From Acetobacter oeni (lineage in GTDB: Bacteria > Pseudomonadota > Alphaproteobacteria > Acetobacterales > Acetobacteraceae), in assembly GCF_011516825.1 (NCBI RefSeq), contig NZ_WOTA01000008.1, forward strand, positions 1 to 64,000: a stretch of 64,000 bases of DNA, read 5' to 3'. The notes below the pieces were generated by a model. That model did not search any database, was not told the DNA's origin, and saw only the letters and a list, made by a program, of their open reading frames with translations. Below are positions 8,677 to 17,601 of this stretch, in pieces. Within the stretch, counting starts at the first letter, position 1; every line of letters starts with the position of its first letter. The position numbers were made by a program, and so were the translations under genes.

Positions 8677-8946
8677 GATATTTTTCTCCTCATGCAACGC
8701 CGGGGCCCTGGCGGGCTTCTTACTTTCTGGCGGCATGGTGCCGGCGGCTTTGCACCGCATGATCTGTGTTCATCGACATAAGCAGATTGCACTCTGACAT
8801 GGGAAAGTCTGCTCTAGGTTTCGTGACATTCCTGATTGATTTGATGGCATGACCAGGCCGATAATGCCGGGTGTTCTGTCGCGGACCTCTTTATTATCTG
8901 CCGTGGAATGTGAGCGGGCATCTTTCTGTCGCTCTTTGTCTGCTTA

Positions 8947-8982
8947 CCGGATGAGGAAGCAGGTCTTCCTGCTCCGATCCGG
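8947..8982. repeat. Interrupted palindrome, possible hairpin or operator
   Basis: The outer arms are CCGGAT (8947-8952) and ATCCGG (8977-8982); the inner arms are AGCAGG (8958-8963) and CCTGCT (8968-8973) around a TCTT loop. There is no T-run, so it is not a classical terminator. Confidence 0.6.
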
Positions 8983-9335
8983 CATCATGAGCCCGCTGCT
9001 ACAGGTCGGAATGAAATAATACGCTGACCAGGAAAGGAAGCTGCCTCCTCCGCGGAGGAACCGAATTTTCAGATTTTTTAAGTTACTTCGAAAACATAAT
9101 CGCTGAATTCCAGGGTGCATCAAATAATAATTTTATTATAAGCCCCGGATGAAAATAAAATTTCAGTATAATTTGCAGTAAACCCCGCTTATCGAAAAAA
9201 CCGGGTAATCATTCATCCGCATATTCATTATTAAATTAATCTTATGACATTTTTTGAATTCCTTACATTGTATTATTTTAATTTGTGAACATCCATATGA
9301 TTTTATAAATTTATTTAACAGAAGAAACTTTTACC

Positions 9336-9368
9336 CACATCCGGAGTTTCCTGAAAAATCCGGATGTG
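9336..9368. repeat. Perfect 10-bp inverted repeat upstream of the LysR gene
   Basis: CACATCCGGA (9336-9345) pairs exactly with TCCGGATGTG (9359-9368) across a 13-base spacer. It lies about 200 bases before the LysR start and just upstream of a TATAAT-like sequence, so an operator role is plausible. Confidence 0.6.
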
Positions 9369-9571
9369 TACGCCTTATATAATGAGTGCGCTTTCTTTTT
9401 TATCGGTCAGTCTCCGGTTCTGCCAAAGCCACCGACACGAAGCCCTGTTCCGGAAGAGACGGCAAATGGTTTCCTCGTCTTTTTCTGTAATCGCCTGAGA
9501 ATCGCACGCGTTATTGTGTCTGGTTTTCCCCCGGCCACTCTGTTTAAGTAGCAAAAAATAAGGAAAAACAC

Positions 9572-10813
9572 ATGCAGGTCGACAGTCGCTTTATGCAGGC
9601 TGACACAATCAGCCTGCGACAGCTCAGATTATTCGAGGGAGTGGGGCGCCTGAAAAGCATCCGTCGTGCTTCGGAAGAATGTAATCTGTCGCAACCGGCG
9701 GTGACGCAATCGATTGCGAAGCTGGAGTCGCATATCGGCGTTACGCTGCTTGATCGCGACACGAACGGCAGTTATCTCAACCAGTCCGGTTTTATCCTGC
9801 ATCGTCGGACAACGCGTTTTTTCGAACAGATTGAGCAGGCTATCACGGAGCTGGGCTGTCCGGGCGACCGGGCGGGTGCCAGAGCGGTTGCGCGACGCCT
9901 GACAAAATCACAGATACGCAGTCTGCTTTTGGTAGCGGAGCGCGTGCCTTTTGCAGATGCCGCCAGGATACAGGGACTTTCGGCCGCCTCGTTACAGCGG
10001 ACTTCCCGCGACCTTGAACGCAATGTCGGCAAGCAGCTTTATTCTCGTACGCCATCCGGGGTCATCGCCACTCCGGAAGGAGATACGTTCGGACGCAGGA
10101 TCAGGCTCGCCATACAGGAAATCGATCTGGGCCTGAAAGAAATTGACACGGCTCGTGGTATTGCCAGCACCAGTATCGCAATCGGGGCCATGCCGTGCGG
10201 CGGCAGCGTTATGCTTGCGTCGGTACTTGACCGGTTCGTCAGGGAGTTTCCTCAGGCCAGCGTAAAAGTGACCAGTTCCCAGTCATCGGATATGCTGGCC
10301 CGCCTGCTCTGCGGGGATGTCGATATTGCGCTCGGACTGATTCCCGAAACGCTGGAAGAAGAAATACAGGCACAACCTCTCGTCAGAACCCCTTATGAAA
10401 TCGTCGCGCGGCGAGGACATCCTCTGCTCCACAAAGGCTCTGTGACGATTGACGATCTGGCTGCGTGTGACTGGATTGCCGGCACGCCCTCATCGAACCG
10501 GCGAGCGGTATTCGATCAGCTTTTCGCGGGTCACGAGGGGCCACGGGCACCTATCACAACATGTTCGATGCCGGTCGTCCGCCATCTTCTGACAGTCGGG
10601 GACCGGCTGACACTGATGACATCTTATGAACGCACCTATGAAGGTGAGACATTGATGCCGGTTCCCGTGCCGGTTTCAGGACCGGTTCCGGCCATAGGCG
10701 TGATGATACGCCGCAACTGGCTTCCAACCAGGCTGCACACAAACTTCATTGAACTGCTGCATCGGGGCATGACGCATATTCAGCCACCCCGTCTGGTTGC
10801 TCAGACAGCCTGA
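9572..10813 (+). CDS. LysR-family regulator with two tandem winged-HTH domains
   Basis: This 413-residue transcription factor is about 100 residues longer than a normal LysR protein. The first winged helix-turn-helix spans about 14-90 (recognition region SIRRASEECNLSQPAVTQSI, 29-48). A second, more diverged one spans about 108-190 (FADAARIQGLSAASLQRTS, 127-145, then LERNVGKQLYSR). A normal LysR effector-binding domain follows from about 198 (IAIGAMP...). The ATG is preceded by AAGGA. It is divergent from the porin/catabolic genes and convergent with decarboxylase copy 2, so it is the probable local regulator, sensing the pathway substrate or an intermediate. Whether both HTH domains bind DNA cannot be seen. 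Confidence 0.88.
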   Translation: MQVDSRFMQADTISLRQLRLFEGVGRLKSIRRASEECNLSQPAVTQSIAKLESHIGVTLLDRDTNGSYLNQSGFILHRRTTRFFEQIEQAITELGCPGDRAGARAVARRLTKSQIRSLLLVAERVPFADAARIQGLSAASLQRTSRDLERNVGKQLYSRTPSGVIATPEGDTFGRRIRLAIQEIDLGLKEIDTARGIASTSIAIGAMPCGGSVMLASVLDRFVREFPQASVKVTSSQSSDMLARLLCGDVDIALGLIPETLEEEIQAQPLVRTPYEIVARRGHPLLHKGSVTIDDLAACDWIAGTPSSNRRAVFDQLFAGHEGPRAPITTCSMPVVRHLLTVGDRLTLMTSYERTYEGETLMPVPVPVSGPVPAIGVMIRRNWLPTRLHTNFIELLHRGMTHIQPPRLVAQTA

Positions 10814-10831
10814 ACAACCAGACATCCGCTT

Positions 10832-11806
10832 TCAGACCGGGTTAAGATCAAGAAACAGCTCATCAAGCGGCATCAGGCGAGGTGTCAGCTCCTGAGCAAA
10901 AGCCGTGCGGGCAAGCGCCTCCATGGTGGGGCGATTCACTTCGAATCCATAGGGAAGCGGATCAGCCCCGACGATTTTGCGCAATCCGGCATACCGCTTG
11001 TCGGACGCTGTCGTCGCGGTGCCGTCTTCGAGCCTTGCCAGCCATTCGTTCTTGGCGGTCGAGAAGGCTTTGAAGAGCGAAGCGGCGACCCATGGATGCT
11101 CTTTCAGGATTGATTCTTTCACGACTATTGTTCCATGCATCGGATAGATATGCGTCCGCGCGTACCAGTCGGCTTCCAGCTCCTCTGCGTTCGGGAACAG
11201 ATCCGGGTAGTCGTTTTCCACTTCCTTCCATCCCCCGGTCGGAGACCCCGTCCGGCCGATACCGGCATTTCCTTCGAATCCTGCAGCGAGTTTTCCGGCC
11301 GCCATCATCCCTGCCAGGGTGTCCCCTTCTGCGACATGCACGACATTTGATGGAAGTCTGAGCTGCTGCACGTGTTCCTCGTCGTCGACGACCCAGGTGA
11401 CTTTGCCACTGTCGAGACCGAACTCTTCAATGAGAACACTTCGTGTCCACACACCGGTCGTGACGGAGTAGGCGCGGACGCCCACTTTTTTGCCTTCGAG
11501 ATCCTTCGGAACCACAACGCCCGAATCCGGGTGCACCAGAAGGCCGGAGTGATGAAAACGCCTTGTCACAAAAACAGGCAATGCGACAAGCGGAATCCCG
11601 TAAGAGCGGGCGATAATATAGGTTGTCGGTGCAAGCTCGCACACATCGAATTCCAGCTGGCGGACCATCCGGCGGAAGGCTCCGATCTGCGGCTGCACTG
11701 TCACGAATTCCGCATCCACACCCTCGATCGGAATGGAACCGTTCCGAATAGCCGAGGTATGCGGAAATTCAGCGATGGCGATTTTCAGTCTGAGATCGTT
11801 CGGCAA
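10832..11806 (-). CDS. 4,5-dihydroxyphthalate decarboxylase family protein (copy 2)
   Basis: This 324-residue paralogue of the protein at 108-1001 shares FDVCELAPTTY, RRFHHS, PKDLEGKKVGVRAYSVTTG and a C-terminal PLDELF block. It has no signal peptide. The start is a TTG at 11806 with AGGAG upstream; no ATG fits as well. It stands alone at the 3' end of the LysR gene, with 18 bases between the two stops, on the opposite side of the regulator from the main operon. The copies are clearly diverged, so they probably act on different substrates or steps. Relatives include phthalate-pathway decarboxylases; the true substrate here is unknown. Confidence 0.72.
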   Translation of the reverse strand: MPNDLRLKIAIAEFPHTSAIRNGSIPIEGVDAEFVTVQPQIGAFRRMVRQLEFDVCELAPTTYIIARSYGIPLVALPVFVTRRFHHSGLLVHPDSGVVVPKDLEGKKVGVRAYSVTTGVWTRSVLIEEFGLDSGKVTWVVDDEEHVQQLRLPSNVVHVAEGDTLAGMMAAGKLAAGFEGNAGIGRTGSPTGGWKEVENDYPDLFPNAEELEADWYARTHIYPMHGTIVVKESILKEHPWVAASLFKAFSTAKNEWLARLEDGTATTASDKRYAGLRKIVGADPLPYGFEVNRPTMEALARTAFAQELTPRLMPLDELFLDLNPV

Positions 11807-12193
11807 CGGATTTTACTCCTGTGAGTCGGCGGTAATGCCGTGTTTCACTGTCAGTAAGCCACGGCCTGTCATGCCCGACCCGATAAGAAAATGCGCTGAA
11901 AGGATAGGAGTTCAGCAGAACGAAGCGGCTCTGAATTTCAGAAAAAGACGGAGCGGCCACATCCGATTGATTTTTTTCATTGCTTCGGGCGGCAGCCGGT
12001 CGTGGCGTCGCAATAAATCCCGGATGCCTGTGGAGATACACACTGTCTCGTCGGCTGACATTCCGGAAAACTGCCTCTGCCGTAAACATCTGTTCGCATG
12101 CACTGCTCTGTCGCAGTGCAAAACGGGAAAAATCCGGTCGCCGTCAGAGTATGTCCGACGCAGATACGGGCTTTTCCCTGTAGTCTGTTCTGG
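11807..12193. other. Intergenic stretch without recognisable content
   Basis: These nearly 390 bases lie between the TTG-started decarboxylase-family gene and the 3' end of the aldehyde dehydrogenase. It must hold the promoter of the former. Open frames on both strands here have no protein-like features, and I see no clear terminator. Confidence 0.5.
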
Positions 12194-13726
12194 TCAGTGT
12201 TTTGCGATCTTTCCATCAATCATACGGTTGATTCCCAGTGGATTACCGTCTCTGAGCGCGCGAGCAAGCAGCGCCTGTGGCAGGTCCTGATAACAGACAG
12301 GGCGCAGGAAACGTCGGATCGCAAGAGTGCCGACTGACGTGGTGCGACTGTCCGAGGTTGCCGGGAAAGGGCCTCCATGCACCATTGCATCCGCGACCTC
12401 GACGCCGGTGCCGAAGCCGTTCACCAGAATACGTCCGGCCTTTTCCTCAAGCACGGGCAATAACGTCGTGACGACAGGGTGGTCAGGCTCGTCCATGTGC
12501 AGTGCAATCGTGAGCTGCCCTTCAAGATGCGCGAGTACATCACTGAATGCCCCGGCATCCGGCACACGGACCAGCAGAGAAGATGGCCCGAACACTTCAT
12601 CCTGCAGATGGCCGTCTTCCAGGAACCCGGCAAGATCCGTCTCGAACAGGGCCGCCTGTGCGTCATGGGGGCCGGACGGCGCGTCGCCACGGGCGAGGGT
12701 TCGGACGCCCGCATGCGATGCGAGCCTGCTCACGCCCCTGTCATAAGCCGCATGAATGCCGGGGGTAAGCATCGTCTGTGGCATGGCTCCTTCGATACTG
12801 GCCGTAGCGCCCGCGATAAATGCGTCCAGTCCCGGGCCGTCCGTTCCGAGCACCAGTCCCGGATTGGTACAGAACTGCCCGGCGCCGATCTGCAGGGACG
12901 TTGCGAATGCCTGTCCAATGGCCGAGCCACGGCTGGCGAGCGCTGCGGGGAACAGCAGAACCGGGTTGATCGAACTCATTTCAGCATAGACTGGGATCGG
13001 CTCGGGCCGGCCTGCGGCAGCCTGCATCAGGGCGAGCCCCCCCTGACGCGAGCCGGTAAACGCCACGGCTTTAATGCGCGGATCGGTGACCAGCGCCGCA
13101 CCGAGCTCGATTCCCGTTTCGACGACCATACCGAAGACTCCGGCGGGGAGATCACAACGGGTGATCGCCGCGCGGATCGCTGTGGCCACTATTTCCGATG
13201 TCCCGGGATGAGCCGGATGGGCTTTGACGATCACCGGGCAACCGGCGGCCAGAGCTGACGCTGTGTCGCCTCCGGCAACTGAAAAAGCCAGCGGGAAATT
13301 CGAGGCTCCGAACACGGCCACCGGGCCGGTACCGATGTTGCGCAGCCGGAGATCGACACGCGGCAGAGGCTGGCGGTCTGGCCGGGCCGGGTCGATCCGG
13401 GCGTCCAGAAAGTCGCCGTCGCGCACGACGCGGGCAAACAGCCGCAGTTGTCCGCAGGTCCGGGCACGCTCACCTTCGACCCGCGTCCGGGGCAGACCGG
13501 TCTCGACCATCACCCGTTCAATCAGCGCCTCGCCCGATTCCATAATTTCGGCGGCGACAGCTTCGAGAAAGGCTGCTCGTGTCTCCAGCGACGTGTTGCG
13601 GTAGATGCGGAAAGCTGCCGTTGCCTCGGCACAGAGACGGTCGATATCGGCTTCGTCTGACAGGGCGATACCCGGATCAATCGGTTTACCGGTTTTAGGA
13701 TCGGTAGCGTGGATGAGATCGGTCAT
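12194..13726 (-). CDS. Aldehyde dehydrogenase, 2,5-dioxovalerate (ketoglutarate semialdehyde) type
   Basis: This 510-residue NAD(P)-dependent aldehyde dehydrogenase belongs to the subgroup that oxidises alpha-ketoglutarate semialdehyde to 2-oxoglutarate at the end of pentose, glucarate and hydroxyproline catabolism. Visible are the cofactor region [16 protein letters not shown], Lys in [17 protein letters not shown], the catalytic Glu in YAEMSSINP and the catalytic Cys in [10 protein letters not shown]. The ATG is preceded by GGGAG. It is monocistronic, with long spacers on both sides and no sugar-acid dehydratase next to it. The family call is firm; the substrate is inferred from subgroup features. 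Confidence 0.85.
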   Translation of the reverse strand: MTDLIHATDPKTGKPIDPGIALSDEADIDRLCAEATAAFRIYRNTSLETRAAFLEAVAAEIMESGEALIERVMVETGLPRTRVEGERARTCGQLRLFARVVRDGDFLDARIDPARPDRQPLPRVDLRLRNIGTGPVAVFGASNFPLAFSVAGGDTASALAAGCPVIVKAHPAHPGTSEIVATAIRAAITRCDLPAGVFGMVVETGIELGAALVTDPRIKAVAFTGSRQGGLALMQAAAGRPEPIPVYAEMSSINPVLLFPAALASRGSAIGQAFATSLQIGAGQFCTNPGLVLGTDGPGLDAFIAGATASIEGAMPQTMLTPGIHAAYDRGVSRLASHAGVRTLARGDAPSGPHDAQAALFETDLAGFLEDGHLQDEVFGPSSLLVRVPDAGAFSDVLAHLEGQLTIALHMDEPDHPVVTTLLPVLEEKAGRILVNGFGTGVEVADAMVHGGPFPATSDSRTTSVGTLAIRRFLRPVCYQDLPQALLARALRDGNPLGINRMIDGKIAKH

Positions 13727-14011
13727 AAATTATGCTCCCGTTCGGGAAAGGGGCAATAAGCGGGAAGAAATAAGGAGAATGCCCGCAACGTGACAGGACT
13801 GCGGCGGAGCCATTGTCTCCCTGCCTTCTGTCTTGTCCGTAAAAACCGGTCAGAGCGACCCCGTAACCATCGATTTTATCGAGGCTGTCGTTAAATCAAT
13901 CCACTGTCGGATTATGCCTCGTTCGGTGAACCGGAAATGTAAGGTATCTAACGAGTTCAGTCGGCCGAATTCGCCGACCGTATGAAATGAAGAGGGCGGG
14001 CAGAGACCGGA

Positions 14012-15130
14012 TCAGACCGCTCCGAACCGCTCCGCCATCTCTGCCAGCGGCCATCGCGGACGCGGACGCATCGCGCGGTTATCGGGAAGAGGCAGGCTAC
14101 GCCGGCCGGCTTCGCGGCAGATTTCGAGGGCGGCCCATCCGACCATGACGGCGTTATCCGTGCAGAGCCGGAGCGGCGGGGCGACGAATGGCAGGCCGTG
14201 GCTGCCGGCAAGGGCTGTAAGGCGGCTCCGCAATGTGGCATTGGCCGCCACACCGCCTGCCGCGACGAGTGCCGTGGGGCGTTCCATCATCGCCAGAGCA
14301 TGAATAATCCGGTCTTCGATGACATCCGCGACGGCCTGCTGAAAGCTGGCGGCGAGGTCGGCGGCGACCTGGCGTGGCAAGGGCGCCGACCCGTAAGGTT
14401 CGAGCTGTCGGGCGATGGCGGTTTTCAGACCGGAGAAAGAGAAGTCGCAGCCGGCGCGGCCTTTCAGGGGACGGGGCAGAGCGAAGGCAGCGGGGTTTCC
14501 TTCCCTTGCGAGTCTCTCCAGGGCCGGGCCGCCGGGCCACCCGAGGCCGAGCATTTTGGCGACTTTATCGAAGGCTTCGCCGGCGGCATCGTCGATTGTG
14601 CCGCCGAGACGACGGTAGTGTCCGATACCTTCCACGGCGAGGCACTGACAATGGCCACCGGAGACAAGTAGCAGCAGATAAGGGAAGGTCAGATGCCCAT
14701 CAAAAACACCAGGCAGCCTTGCCGAGAGCGCATGTGCTTCAATGTGATTGACGGCGATAAACGGCTTTCCGAGCGCGATGGCCAGGCCTTTTCCGAAGCT
14801 GGCGCCAACGATCAGGCCACCGATCAGGCCGGGGCCGGTGCTGGCGGCGACGGCGGCGAGATCGCTCCGCGCGAGGCCGGACGATTCCAGGGTTTTTCTT
14901 GCCAGATCGGGCAACAATGCCAGATGCGCCCTTGCGGCAATTTCGGGCACGACGCCCCCGAATGCGACATGATCTTCCTGGGAGACCAGGCGTTCGGCGA
15001 GGACGGTTCCGTCCGGGGCAAGGATGGCGCAGGCGGTCTCGTCGCAGGAGGACTCGATGGCCAGGAGGGGACCTGCGGGAGTCGCTGCCGGCACGGGATA
15101 CGCGTTGCCATCGAGGCTGTCTGGCGTCAT
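14012..15130 (-). CDS. tsaD: tRNA N6-adenosine threonylcarbamoyltransferase TsaD
   Basis: This 372-residue Kae1/TsaD ATPase transfers threonylcarbamoyl to A37 of ANN-decoding tRNAs with TsaB and TsaE. Key marks are LAIESSCDETACA at the N-terminus, the metal-binding VNHIEAHALS, LVSGGH, LGGTIDDAAGEAFDKVAKMLGLGWPGGP (split across the nucleotide site), FSGLKTA, and AAGGVAANATLR. It is about 20 residues longer than usual at the N-terminus. The ATG follows AAGGAAAGGTGA. It is divergent from hemC with only 41 bases between the start codons, an arrangement common in alphaproteobacteria. Confidence 0.96.
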   Translation of the reverse strand: MTPDSLDGNAYPVPAATPAGPLLAIESSCDETACAILAPDGTVLAERLVSQEDHVAFGGVVPEIAARAHLALLPDLARKTLESSGLARSDLAAVAASTGPGLIGGLIVGASFGKGLAIALGKPFIAVNHIEAHALSARLPGVFDGHLTFPYLLLLVSGGHCQCLAVEGIGHYRRLGGTIDDAAGEAFDKVAKMLGLGWPGGPALERLAREGNPAAFALPRPLKGRAGCDFSFSGLKTAIARQLEPYGSAPLPRQVAADLAASFQQAVADVIEDRIIHALAMMERPTALVAAGGVAANATLRSRLTALAGSHGLPFVAPPLRLCTDNAVMVGWAALEICREAGRRSLPLPDNRAMRPRPRWPLAEMAERFGAV

Positions 15131-15171
15131 GTCACCTTTCCTTCATCCTGCGCTGGTAATAAAGACGCCAC

Positions 15172-16245
15172 ATGGTTTCCGCACAGCCAACCTCACCGTC
15201 CCCGTCCGCAGCGCTGCAGAAAATTGCGGCGCAGGCGGCAGCCCGCAAAAAGGCCGCTGTTCCGCAGCACCGGCGGCAGCAACTGCCGCTCCGCGTGGGC
15301 ACGCGGGGCTCCCCGCTGGCCTTATGGCAGACGCGAGCCTTTCTGACACGCCTGACCCGGTTTTGTCCCGTTCTGCGGGACATGAATGCTTTCCAGGAGC
15401 ATCTGATCAACACCACGGGCGATCAGATTCAGAACCGGGCGCTGGCGGAGATCGGCGGCAAGGGTCTGTTCGCCAAGGAAATTCACGAGGCGCTTCTGGA
15501 CGGGCGGATCGATTTCGCGGTCCACAGTCTGAAAGACCTGGAGACGACGCTGCCGGAGGGGCTGGTTCTGGCCTGCACGATGCGGCGCGAGGATGCGCGG
15601 GACGCGCTGATTCTCGGGCCGGGGCTGACACCGGGCAACGATCCGGCTGATCCTTATTCCGCCCTGCCCTATGGCGCGCTGGTCGGCTGTGCCTCGGTGC
15701 GTCGTCAGGCGCAGATGCTGCATGTGCGACCCGATCTGCGTTTCGGGCTGCTGCGCGGCAATGTGCAGACGCGGCTGGACAAGCTGGCGGCCCGTCAGTG
15801 CGACGCGACTTTGCTGGCGCTGGCCGGCCTGCGGCGTCTCGGAATGGAAGACCGGGCTTCGATCGTGATCGATCCGAACGTGATGGTACCGTCCGCCGGG
15901 CAGGGCATCGTTGGCGTGACGGTGCGCGAAAGCGATATTGAGCTTCGTGAACTGCTGTCGGCGATTGAAGACTATGAAGCGCGGGCGGTTTCGACGGCGG
16001 AGCGGGCTCTGCTGGCGGAGCTTGACGGGTCCTGCCGGACCCCGATCGGGGGGTATGCCCGCCTGCTGACTCCGGTGGCGGGACCGAAGAGTGAACTACA
16101 TCTGACGGGCCTTGTTGCCTCTGAAGACGGGACGTTTCTGCTGAAGCGTGAGATCGTCGGGCCGGCCAGGGATGCGGAGCGGATGGGTCGCGAACTGGCA
16201 CGCAGTCTGCGCGCGGACAGTCCGACCGATATTTTCACGGACTGA
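15172..16245 (+). CDS. hemC: Porphobilinogen deaminase (hydroxymethylbilane synthase)
   Basis: The enzyme polymerises four porphobilinogen units to hydroxymethylbilane in cytosolic haem synthesis. The core begins near residue 39 with LPLRVGTRGSPLALWQTR. Then come GGKGLFAKEIHEALLDG, DFAVHSLKD, RGNVQTRLDKL, PSAGQGIVGV and the dipyrromethane-cofactor Cys in LDGSCRTPIGGYA. At 357 residues it is longer than the roughly 310 usual because of an Ala/Lys/Gln-rich N-terminal extension with no helix-turn or signal features. No better start is visible downstream, although the ATG's ribosome site is weak. hemD follows directly. Confidence 0.96.
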   Translation: MVSAQPTSPSPSAALQKIAAQAAARKKAAVPQHRRQQLPLRVGTRGSPLALWQTRAFLTRLTRFCPVLRDMNAFQEHLINTTGDQIQNRALAEIGGKGLFAKEIHEALLDGRIDFAVHSLKDLETTLPEGLVLACTMRREDARDALILGPGLTPGNDPADPYSALPYGALVGCASVRRQAQMLHVRPDLRFGLLRGNVQTRLDKLAARQCDATLLALAGLRRLGMEDRASIVIDPNVMVPSAGQGIVGVTVRESDIELRELLSAIEDYEARAVSTAERALLAELDGSCRTPIGGYARLLTPVAGPKSELHLTGLVASEDGTFLLKREIVGPARDAERMGRELARSLRADSPTDIFTD

Positions 16246-16280
16246 AAATGGTCTGCGGGGCGGACCGGAGCGGAGGTGTC

Positions 16281-17015
16281 GTGAGCGATCCTGTTCTGTC
16301 GTCCCGCTTCCGCAGAGGGGTGCTGATCGCCCGGCCTGAGCCGGGTCTGTCCGAGACGGTCAGAGCTGTTCAGGCCCTGGGATGGATTCCGTTTGCGGCA
16401 CCGGCGCTGGCGATCAGCCCGGGGACTGTGCCCCGGCAAAGCGGGATCGTGGCGGCTCTGGTGACCAGTTCTCAGGCGATTCCGGCGCTTATCGATGCTG
16501 TGGATATGCATGTTCCGGTTTTTGCGGTGGGTGACGCGACGGCGAAGCGGGTACGGGAGGCAGGCTTCCGGTCGGTGGAAAGTGCGGGCGGTGATGCACG
16601 GAAGCTGGCTGAGCTGGTGCGGACGCGTCTTGTCCCGTCTGCGACTCCGGTGGTGCTGCTCTCCGGCAGCCGGCAGGGACTGGAACTGGCGGCGGCTCTG
16701 CGGCAGGCAGGTTTTAAGGTACGGCGGTGGATTGCTTATACGGCGTCTGCCGTGCGCACGCTTCCCGTTGATGTTTTGCGGGCGCTGGAGGCCGATGAAA
16801 TCGGCGTGGTGCTGGCTTATTCCGCGCGAAGCGGCGCGGCGACGACGGCGGCCATTCGTGCGGGCGGTTACAGTTGCGACCAGATACGCGGAGTTGCGAT
16901 TTCAGAGAATGCGGCTCGGGCGCTGGGAAAAAACGGGATTGTTTCTGTCGTGACCGCAACGCACCCGGACGCGGAGAGCGTTCTGGATGCGCTGGGGCCT
17001 GCACCGCGAGACTGA
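16281..17015 (+). CDS. hemD: Uroporphyrinogen-III synthase
   Basis: This 244-residue protein follows hemC and has the two-lobed HemD pattern: RGVLIARPEPGLSETVRAVQALGW at the start (first lobe), VFAVGDATAKRVREAGF, VVLLSGSRQGLELAAALRQAGF and a C-terminal ISENAARAL segment. HemD sequences are poorly conserved, so position after hemC is a large part of the evidence. It cyclises hydroxymethylbilane with inversion of ring D. The GTG at 16281 has GGAGG a few bases upstream; an in-frame ATG at 16248, three bases after the hemC stop codon, is an alternative with a weaker site. Its stop is four bases from the convergent gntK stop. Confidence 0.9.
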   Translation: MSDPVLSSRFRRGVLIARPEPGLSETVRAVQALGWIPFAAPALAISPGTVPRQSGIVAALVTSSQAIPALIDAVDMHVPVFAVGDATAKRVREAGFRSVESAGGDARKLAELVRTRLVPSATPVVLLSGSRQGLELAAALRQAGFKVRRWIAYTASAVRTLPVDVLRALEADEIGVVLAYSARSGAATTAAIRAGGYSCDQIRGVAISENAARALGKNGIVSVVTATHPDAESVLDALGPAPRD

Positions 17016-17019
17016 AGCC

Positions 17020-17601
17020 TCAGAGTTCGTGGTGTTTTCTCTGGTCTGCTTTCAGGGCCTCCAGGGCGCGTGCGATTTCTTCGGCGGGCGTCTCGCAAAC
17101 GTCCATCTCTATGGCGTGCTCATCGCGACCGGGCATTTCGAGCGTTTCCAGTTGGCTGCCCAGCAGGCTGGGCGGCATATAATGGTCTGTCCGCAGCGCC
17201 ATCCGCTGTGCGAGGATGTCTTTTGGAACGCGCAGGAAAAGAAAGGTGATGTCCGTTTTGTGCGCCCGGAGGCGATCACGGTAGATACGTTTCAGAGCCG
17301 AACAGGAGAGGACGCCGCCGGTACCGGCCGTGGCGCAGGAATCGAGCCAGGCGCGGCATTTATCCAGCCAGGGCCAGCGATCCTCATCCGTCAGCGGAAT
17401 ACCGGCTTCCATTTTTTCGACATTCGCGCGCGGGTGCAGACCGTCGCCTTCCTGAAACGGCCAGCCAAGAACATTATGCAGGCCGGTCGCCATCGTGGTC
17501 TTCCCGGACCCTGAGACGCCCATAACGACCACCACACGCGGGCGCAGATGGAGTTCGGCTTTGACAGATGTGACGGCATCCTGCCGCGGCATATCAGACA
17601 T
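17020..17601 (-). CDS. gntK: Gluconokinase
   Basis: This 193-residue P-loop kinase of the GntK/thermoresistant gluconokinase type phosphorylates gluconate to 6-phosphogluconate. It shows VVMGVSGSGKTTMA (Walker A), FQEGDGLHP, the Trp-rich DRWPWLDKCRAWL and a CSALKRIYRDRLR segment. It is last in the minus-strand pentose-phosphate operon; its ATG overlaps the end of rpiA (ATGTCTGA), so translation is probably coupled. A GTG 12 bases upstream is possible. Gluconate made by periplasmic glucose oxidation is a main substrate of acetic acid bacteria, so this kinase feeds the pathway encoded just upstream. Confidence 0.94.
   Translation of the reverse strand: MSDMPRQDAVTSVKAELHLRPRVVVVMGVSGSGKTTMATGLHNVLGWPFQEGDGLHPRANVEKMEAGIPLTDEDRWPWLDKCRAWLDSCATAGTGGVLSCSALKRIYRDRLRAHKTDITFLFLRVPKDILAQRMALRTDHYMPPSLLGSQLETLEMPGRDEHAIEMDVCETPAEEIARALEALKADQRKHHEL

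Larger units (their letters stand above)
8677..9571. promoter_or_regulatory. Long AT-rich divergent spacer between porin and LysR genes
   Basis: No gene is recognisable in this 0.9-kb stretch. The part from about 9060 to 9350 is strikingly A+T rich compared with the rest of the window. It carries three inverted repeats (8947-8982, 9046-9059, 9336-9368) and a TATAAT-like box at 9378-9383. It must contain the promoters of the porin gene (leftward) and the regulator (rightward), and possibly LysR binding sites. An unannotated small RNA or a decayed gene cannot be excluded. Confidence 0.6.

Noticed and set aside
9046-9059. Palindrome followed by a T-rich stretch as a terminator
   Set aside because: No plus-strand gene ends upstream; the stem would have only five pairs around CGCG.
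11733-12290. Frames of 185 and 106 codons in the spacer at 11.8-12.2 kb
   Set aside because: They are Arg/Cys/Ser-rich without domain, overlap the flanking genes and lack ribosome sites.
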